This document shows, in pieces, positions 58,741 to 64,000 of a stretch of DNA of 64,000 nt (position 1 is the first letter of the stretch; the number at the start of each line of letters is the position of its first letter). The notes under the pieces were generated by a model that was given only the letters and a program-made list of their open reading frames with translations, was not told the DNA's origin and did not search any database. The stretch comes from Longimicrobiales bacterium (GTDB taxonomy: Bacteria; Gemmatimonadota; Gemmatimonadetes; Longimicrobiales; Gaopeijiaceae): contig CATQHQ010000002.1 of NCBI GenBank assembly GCA_958296005.1, forward strand, positions 1,813,412 through 1,877,411. Direction: 5' to 3'. The position numbers were made by a program, and so were the translations under genes.

Positions 58741-61680
58741 CTAGCGGGACTTGGTGGGCCGGGTAGCCTTGCCCCCGTGCACCGTGGGCTCGGCGCACCA
58801 GCTCTCGCGGAGCGTGGCGAGCGGACCGAGAAGCGCCTCGGGCAGGCCCAGCACGTCCAGGAGGAGCGCCCTGTCCAGGTCGTGGCGCACTTCGTCCCGG
58901 TAGGCTTCGTTGGCGGGCAGCATCTCGCGCTCGCGAAAGTCGTCGAACACGCCGTGGGCGGCCTGCATCTGCGCCTCCGACAGGCGTCGGGGATCCAGCA
59001 CGAACAAGGTGGGCAAGCGACTGATCGTCAGCCTAGCTCGGCCTTGCTGCTGTCGCGTGCCGGCCCACCAAAAACACATCAGGCCCAGCGTGCTGTTTGC
59101 CCAAAGCGCCAACGGCTTCTCCCAGTCCTCGTTGCTTACGATGAAGTTGGGCCATGCCGTGCCACCGATGCACTTCGCCGGCGTCAAGCACGCAGCCAGG
59201 CTCTGCGAGTTGATCCTGAAGTCGCGGCTGAAGTGCAGGCGGGTCGCTGTGGCTTGCCACAGGTCCACCGCCCGTTCCCTGAGACCCTCGCGGATTACCC
59301 CTTCCTGGCGCGGAGCGACCACTAGGCTCCGCTCCCGCTTCGCGTCGTGGGACCACAAGACCGGGTACAGTGGCATGTCGCGGGCCACGAAGATGTCGAA
59401 CGGGCCGCGGGGAGAGCCGTCGGGGTGCTCGCCCGCGATGTCGCGATCCAGCTTGCCCCTCGTGCCCAGTTCGTCCAGATGGGTCACGGGAACCTTTGGG
59501 CGGTCGTTGGAGCGCGGAAGCGCCAGCTGGCCGTCGTGCAGCGACAGCATGGCGTCGGCCAGGGCGGGTTCGCGCAACCCTGCGCAGCCCCCTCCTTTGG
59601 CCAGCGGCGCCCGAACGAAGGTCCCGGCTTCGTCGCGGCTGCCCAGGTGGAAGCGTCCGCTCCGGCGACTCTCGGGAAGATCGCGGACCGTAGCGGCCAG
59701 CACCGCGGCTTCCGCCAAGCTGCGGGGGCGGCGCAGAAGGTTGACGAACAACGTGTCCCCGCACGGCGAGTCCGGGTCGTGCTTCTTGGTTCCCACGACC
59801 AGTACCTCGGCTATCCCCGTGTCGGCGGAAAACGCCCGGTCCGTGTTGCCGCTGGCCGCGATCGACATGACCACCAAGTCCTCGTAGTGGCGGTCCATCA
59901 ACGCCCGCGCCGCGGCCCACGATCCGCCTTGCACGAACGACGCCGGCAACACAAGCGCCATCACGCCGCCGGGCTTGGTCTTCACGTGGGCCAAGTCCAC
60001 GAAGTAGGACGCCAGTCCCGCGTTGCCGTGGCCCGCCGGTGACTGCAGCCCCTTGCGCAGCCCGGCCAGCTTGCCCGACATGGCCCGCTGCTCGGCTCGC
60101 GACGTGTCGAACCCGGCGAAGGAAGGCACCGGGATCGTGGTGGATTCGTGGTTGGTGGGCCTCGTGAAGGGGGGGTTCATGATCAGCAGGTCGCCGCTCT
60201 CGTGCGGGAGTTCCACCGAATGCGGGTCGGCGGCTTCGGCCGCTTCGCCAGTGCCCCGAACCTGTTTGCGGCCGGTGCCGAAGGCGTCGATTTGCTCGCC
60301 GGGGCCGGTGCCCAGCACGGAACGCGCCGTCCCGCCCGCCAGCAGGTCCAACGAACCAATCGAAAGAGGATGGCCGGTCTCCTGCGGCTGCTCGCCGTAG
60401 GGCATCGTCATTATGCGGGTACCCTCGAAGGTGACGCTGGGATGCGCGCCCGAGAGGACCGACGCCGTGAGATGCGTGGCCGCGGGCATGATGTCGGCGG
60501 CGAACAGGACCTTCTCCATCATGGCGCGGTGCAGCCCGGCGTCGTCCTGCCCTTGGTGGCGGTAGCGCGTTCGCACGGCTTGGTAGGCCGCGTTGAGCAA
60601 CATGCCGGTCCCGCAAGCCAAGTCGGCGATCCGCAGGCGGGTCACGGCCTCAGCGTCGCCCCACTTCACTTCCAAGCGCGACGTCGCGAGTTCCGCCAGC
60701 AGCATCGCCGACGCCGGCAACGTGTAGAAGGTGGCGAGGAACTTCCGGTCCACGATCAGCCGCTGGAACATCTGGCCCGAGATGTCGTGCGTGCTCGCGA
60801 CCCCGGTCATTGCCAAGTGGTTCGCGACCTTCTCCAGCCGGTCCAGGACCTCGGACGCCATAGCGGCCGGAATCGGCAACAGCAGATTGGAAGCGATCTC
60901 GAAGATCGGCCAGTAGTTGATTTCTAGAATGTAGTGCCAGCAACCCAGCAGCTTCGTCTGGCTCAGCCGGTCTATGCCCTCTTCGCGAAGCTGTTGAAGG
61001 CCTTTAATGGAGTGGACGCCCGCGATGTTGGTGTGGAACGTCAGTGCGTTGGCGATGATCGCCATCGCCATGCGCGTCGTCTGCTCGCTCTTCTCCTGAT
61101 GAAGCGTGGCGGCGATCTGGTCGAGCGTGTCGGTCTTGCGCCAAGCGACCATCTCCTGGAGCCGGGTAGCAGCTTGACTGACGCCTTCTTCGAGTACCCT
61201 GGCGCCTTCGGCGACCTTCTTCTCCGATAGGGACGCATGCTCGATGCACGCCGCCAAGCTGTCCACGTCGCCGGACAGCCAGCCCGACCTCGGCCACCGC
61301 GTCGGCATACGGGGCGGCCCGGAGAAGACAGCGTACTGGAACTGCGCGGCACCGACGCGCTCGGCTAGGCCGGCCTGACCCTCCTTGAGTGCCTGGGGCA
61401 ACAGGACGGCGACGGTCTGCTCCACCTCCCCGTCCGTCGCCTGGACCACCTCGCCGAGACGAGCGATCGCGTCGGACTCGACGCCGCGGCCGGGAGCGAA
61501 CTCGGTCTCCACGACCACGACCTGGCCTCCGGGATGGCGCACCACGATGTCGGGACGGCGGGCAGCCTTGCGAAAGACCTGCGACTGTTCCGTGCCGATC
61601 CCGGCGCGCCACCCTGGGTGCTTGGTGCGCAGAATCTCGCCCAGCTGGACGTTGATCGTGGCTTCGCTGTTGGCCGGCAT
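58741..61680 (-). CDS. Large N6-adenine DNA methyltransferase-like protein with nuclease-like N-terminus
   Basis: A 979-residue cytosolic protein. Residues 40-62 (RRPDIVVRHPGGQVVVVETE) resemble the strand pair of PD-(D/E)XK folds, but the usual final Lys is not evident. After a helical region, FYTLPASAMLLAELA introduces the methylase: motif I DLACGTGMLLNAAY at 353-366 and motif IV MNPPF at 501-505, then FVDLAHVKTKPGGVMALVLP. A C-terminal region (from ~780) looks like target recognition. The fusion of nuclease-like, methylase and recognition parts recalls Type IIG or BREX PglX-like enzymes. No separate restriction or specificity gene is next to it. Defence function is inferred. Confidence 0.8.
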   Translation of the reverse strand: MPANSEATINVQLGEILRTKHPGWRAGIGTEQSQVFRKAARRPDIVVRHPGGQVVVVETEFAPGRGVESDAIARLGEVVQATDGEVEQTVAVLLPQALKEGQAGLAERVGAAQFQYAVFSGPPRMPTRWPRSGWLSGDVDSLAACIEHASLSEKKVAEGARVLEEGVSQAATRLQEMVAWRKTDTLDQIAATLHQEKSEQTTRMAMAIIANALTFHTNIAGVHSIKGLQQLREEGIDRLSQTKLLGCWHYILEINYWPIFEIASNLLLPIPAAMASEVLDRLEKVANHLAMTGVASTHDISGQMFQRLIVDRKFLATFYTLPASAMLLAELATSRLEVKWGDAEAVTRLRIADLACGTGMLLNAAYQAVRTRYRHQGQDDAGLHRAMMEKVLFAADIMPAATHLTASVLSGAHPSVTFEGTRIMTMPYGEQPQETGHPLSIGSLDLLAGGTARSVLGTGPGEQIDAFGTGRKQVRGTGEAAEAADPHSVELPHESGDLLIMNPPFTRPTNHESTTIPVPSFAGFDTSRAEQRAMSGKLAGLRKGLQSPAGHGNAGLASYFVDLAHVKTKPGGVMALVLPASFVQGGSWAAARALMDRHYEDLVVMSIAASGNTDRAFSADTGIAEVLVVGTKKHDPDSPCGDTLFVNLLRRPRSLAEAAVLAATVRDLPESRRSGRFHLGSRDEAGTFVRAPLAKGGGCAGLREPALADAMLSLHDGQLALPRSNDRPKVPVTHLDELGTRGKLDRDIAGEHPDGSPRGPFDIFVARDMPLYPVLWSHDAKRERSLVVAPRQEGVIREGLRERAVDLWQATATRLHFSRDFRINSQSLAACLTPAKCIGGTAWPNFIVSNEDWEKPLALWANSTLGLMCFWWAGTRQQQGRARLTISRLPTLFVLDPRRLSEAQMQAAHGVFDDFREREMLPANEAYRDEVRHDLDRALLLDVLGLPEALLGPLATLRESWCAEPTVHGGKATRPTKSR

Positions 61681-61779
61681 GGCCCACCAAGGCCGCGGGA
61701 CGAGGGATGGCGAAGAACGTCGAGAGAATGTATCAGCGCCGACAACCCCGCTTCCCGTCCGGCGCGCCGGGCCCCAGGG

Positions 61780-62601
61780 CTACCGCACTCGCGTCCCGAT
61801 CCGGCTGGCGCGTATCTCTCTGATCCAGGGGAAGGGACGGAACGACCCCCGGTTGTAGGAGAAGTAGATCGCTACGGCCCGGCCTTCGAACCGCCACCTC
61901 TCCAGGAACCCCCAGAAGCGCGAGTCCAGGCTGGTGTCCCGGTTGTCGCCCAGCATGAAGTAGCGGTCCTCGGGAACCACGATGGGGCCCCAGTCGTCGC
62001 GGGTGGGCTCGTAGTCGCTTCGCGAACCCCCGACCAAGTGCTCCAGCTGCCAGAGGAAGTCGGGATGGAACCCGCTGTCGCTCGTCGTCGTCACCACGTA
62101 CGGCTCGTCTTGGGCCGCTCCGTTCAGGTACAGGAGCTTGTTCCGCATCTCGAGCGTGTCGCCGGGCATCCCCACGAGGCGCTTGACCACCGTCAGGTTC
62201 TCCTCGTGATGGGGGTCGAAGACCAGGATGTCGCCGCGCTCGACCTCCGAGTAGCCTGGGATGCGTATCTCCGTGAAGGGGATCCGCGAGCCGACGGCGG
62301 CACGGTTCACCACGAGAAAGTCGCCCGTCAGCAACGTGTTCTCCATGGAGCCGGAGGTGATCACGAACGTCTGGATCAGGAACGTCCGCAGGACGACCAC
62401 CATCGCCACCACCAGTACGATCAGCCGAGTCGTCTCGAAGCCCCACAGCCACGGCACCACCGATGCCGCCCGAGAGAGGAGGCCGGCCTCCCCTGCCCCG
62501 TTCGTCCCTGCGCCGGCGTCTTTTTGCGCCGTTTGCCGCGAACTCGTCTTCTCTTGGGAGCGTGTCCCGTCCCGAGCCTTCGCCTTGCGTCTATTCGCCA
62601 T
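61780..62601 (-). CDS. lepB: Signal peptidase I
   Basis: A 273-residue inner membrane protease that removes Sec signal peptides. A charged, low-complexity cytosolic leader of about 50 residues precedes one TM (LIVLVVAMVVVLRTFLIQTF). The catalytic Ser lies in ITSGSMENTLLTGDF and Lys in VVKRLVGMPGDTLEM; the box GDNRDTSLDSRFWGFLE is typical. It ends shortly before the methylase start (99-base gap). The many lipoproteins of the island would instead need signal peptidase II. Confidence 0.95.
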   Translation of the reverse strand: MANRRKAKARDGTRSQEKTSSRQTAQKDAGAGTNGAGEAGLLSRAASVVPWLWGFETTRLIVLVVAMVVVLRTFLIQTFVITSGSMENTLLTGDFLVVNRAAVGSRIPFTEIRIPGYSEVERGDILVFDPHHEENLTVVKRLVGMPGDTLEMRNKLLYLNGAAQDEPYVVTTTSDSGFHPDFLWQLEHLVGGSRSDYEPTRDDWGPIVVPEDRYFMLGDNRDTSLDSRFWGFLERWRFEGRAVAIYFSYNRGSFRPFPWIREIRASRIGTRVR

Positions 62602-62646
62602 GAATCGGCACTGCCTTCCTTACTGTGTTGCGGCCCGCGTTCCCGC

Positions 62647-63114
62647 TCACCGGGAGCCTACGAGGCCGCGGAACCAGTCGAACATAGAGCGGCGGGGGAT
62701 CGCCTCTACGTCGGCCGCTCGCCACCCCGACCCCAGCTCTACGGTGACGTCCACGAACAAGTTCGAGTCCGGCCGGCTGACAACGGTCCCGATTCCCAGT
62801 ACTTCCGCTACTTCGGCCGCCCTCCGCATGTTCCCGGTCCGGTCGATCACGACCGACGAGTCCCGGTCCATGCGGTTCGCGTTCCCCACGCCCACCACGT
62901 CGAACCCGGAGCTTCTCAAGTGGTCGGTCGCGGCGCGGGCCATGCCGGACACGCCGCCTGCGTTGCGCACGTCCACCGTCACCCGATCTTCGCCGGGCGC
63001 CGCTGCCGGGTTGGAACTCTCCCCCGGCACCCAATGCATCACCGCGGACCCCAGCAGGACCAAGACCCCAGCCGCAAGCACCACGAGCAACGCTGTTCTG
63101 AGAACGCCCGTCAT
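62647..63114 (-). CDS. LytR_C-domain membrane protein
   Basis: A 155-residue protein with an N-terminal TM (LRTALLVVLAAGVLVLLGSA) and a LytR/CpsA/Psr C-terminal domain of the type VTVDVRNAGGVSGMARAATD, then LRSSGFDVVGVGNANR and VIDRTGNMRRAAEVAEVLGI. Such free-standing domains are probably cell-wall or envelope associated; molecular activity is unknown. It precedes lepB by 45 bases and diverges from the NFACT-like gene across 114 bases. Confidence 0.85.
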   Translation of the reverse strand: MTGVLRTALLVVLAAGVLVLLGSAVMHWVPGESSNPAAAPGEDRVTVDVRNAGGVSGMARAATDHLRSSGFDVVGVGNANRMDRDSSVVIDRTGNMRRAAEVAEVLGIGTVVSRPDSNLFVDVTVELGSGWRAADVEAIPRRSMFDWFRGLVGSR

Positions 63115-63228
63115 GTCGAACCGCCGGTCAAGGGAATCACGCGCTCCCGCTGGGGACTCGAACGCTCCTGGGCCCGCGGGCTCGCCCGCCGCCCGGATGC
63201 CGAAAGATAGCGCATCGCGAGGAATCCG

Positions 63229-64000
63229 GTGATCTGGGACCCGTGCCTGGCCCGGGCCGTGGCGTCGGAGTTGGAGGCGAGGCTGGGGGGCGAGAGGGCC
63301 GTGGCGGTGGACTTTCTGCGAGAGCGGCGGGCGGTGCGGGTCCACTTCCGGGAGGCCACCCTCGCGGCGGAGTTGGCGCCGGACCGAGGCGTCGTCGTGC
63401 TGCGACCCGCGTCGGAGCCGGCGCTGGAAGCCGAGCGGCTGCCCGCGGTGCTGGCGACCGTTGCCGCCGTCCCTGACGAGCGGATCGTCGTGCTGTCGTT
63501 CCGTCGGGTGCGCGGCAGGAAGGCGAACCCTTCCCTGATCCTGGACTTGGCCGCCAACCGGCGGAACGCCTACTGGGCGGAGGGGGCCGACTTGGTGGTC
63601 CGCAAGCGGCTGCGGGGATCGGCCGTTGTCGTCGGGCAACCGTGGACGTCGCCAGCCAGTGGACGACGGGCAGGCGCGGACGGGACGCTGGAGATCGAGA
63701 AGTGGCTGGCAGAGTACCCGATCGGGCGATCTGGAACCGGGTCGCCAGGGGCCGACCCCGAGCGGCTGGACTCGAACGCCGTGAAGCGGTGGAGGTCGCG
63801 GATCGCCTACGTGTCCGCGATCAACGCTTCCTGGCTGCTCTCGGCGGGGAGTCAAGAGGCGGCTTTCCGCCGGTGGCGGCGCTTGGCGCAGGGGACCGAC
63901 CCCAAGCCCTGCTTGCTGCGCCTCCCGTCCGGCCTGCAGCCGTACCCGTGGCCTGTCGGCGGTCCGATCGAGGGCGCCCCGACGGCGGTCGACAACTTGC
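63229..64000 (+). CDS. NFACT (FbpA/RqcH-like) protein, N-terminal part (cut by window end)
   Basis: An uninterrupted plus-strand frame from GTG 63229, preceded by GAGGA at 7 bases, runs off the window after 257 codons. The opening IWDPCLARAVASELEARLGG, a middle with LSFRRVRGRKANPSLILDLA, and then VVVGQPWTSPAS follow the layout of the NFACT N-terminal domain (strand, Arg-rich turn, nucleic-acid contact, PYxxP-like end). RqcH-type members bind 60S or 50S-peptidyl-tRNA and add Ala tails in ribosome quality control. Key catalytic residues for that role are not identified, so the assignment is moderate. Confidence 0.62.
   Translation, partial: MIWDPCLARAVASELEARLGGERAVAVDFLRERRAVRVHFREATLAAELAPDRGVVVLRPASEPALEAERLPAVLATVAAVPDERIVVLSFRRVRGRKANPSLILDLAANRRNAYWAEGADLVVRKRLRGSAVVVGQPWTSPASGRRAGADGTLEIEKWLAEYPIGRSGTGSPGADPERLDSNAVKRWRSRIAYVSAINASWLLSAGSQEAAFRRWRRLAQGTDPKPCLLRLPSGLQPYPWPVGGPIEGAPTAVDNL

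Overview
The window is high-GC bacterial DNA, gene-dense, with mostly conserved housekeeping genes and one 19 kb accessory island. RNase Y, a bacillithiol-type BshA, a 7TM-HD PgpH next to PhoH and YbeY, a CIRCE-controlled groESL operon, a TonB-dependent receptor with a carboxypeptidase-like N-terminal domain, and many exported lipoproteins together suggest a diderm related to Gemmatimonadota. That assignment is inference from gene content; no rRNA gene is present. I see no tRNA or rRNA genes, no CRISPR array and no recognisable transposase or integrase.

Layout. 1-15.5 kb, all minus strand: xseA (cut by the window edge), folD, rny, a lipoprotein cytochrome c with a SoxC-like sulfite dehydrogenase, zapA with a ZapB-like coiled-coil partner, pheT-pheS, rplT-rpmI-infC-thrS, an exported cyanophycinase-like peptidase, and groEL-groES under a CIRCE operator. 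15.58-34.79 kb, plus strand: an island of repeated modules described below. 34.8-54.4 kb, minus strand: two tightly packed groups, secD-secF-tatD-mutL-miaA-bshA-uppP-birA-coaX and aspS-phoH-pgpH-ybeY-mgtE-meaB-acyl-CoA mutase, in which most neighbouring genes share a 4-base stop/start overlap, usually GTGA. 54.4-58.7 kb, plus strand: rlmN and a TonB-dependent receptor. 58.7-63.1 kb, minus strand: a large N6-adenine methylase-type protein, lepB and a LytR_C protein. From 63.2 kb, plus strand: an NFACT-like gene cut by the window end.

The island is the striking part. It consists of degenerate repeats of a three-gene unit: a cytosolic P-loop ATPase with a nuclease-like C-terminus, a secreted lipoprotein with an Ig/cadherin-like domain and two CARDB domains, and a secreted lipoprotein that joins plant-type leucine-rich repeats to a metzincin-like protease domain. 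Three CARDB lipoproteins and three LRR-protease lipoproteins are intact. Every ATPase copy and several lipoprotein copies are broken by frameshifts and deletions. The different ATPase copies keep different segments, so one ancestral protein can be pieced together. The number of 24-residue LRR units differs between the proteases (12, 2+3 and 5+6), as expected if the array diversifies by recombination between 72-bp repeats. A lipid-anchored LRR adhesin or receptor carrying a protease suggests action on a host, prey or competitor surface, but no target can be read from sequence.

The housekeeping part has its own details: infC appears to start at a rare AUC codon behind a strong Shine-Dalgarno, ybeY appears to start at CTG, and the acyl-CoA mutase carries isobutyryl-CoA mutase-type rather than methylmalonyl-CoA mutase-type substrate residues.
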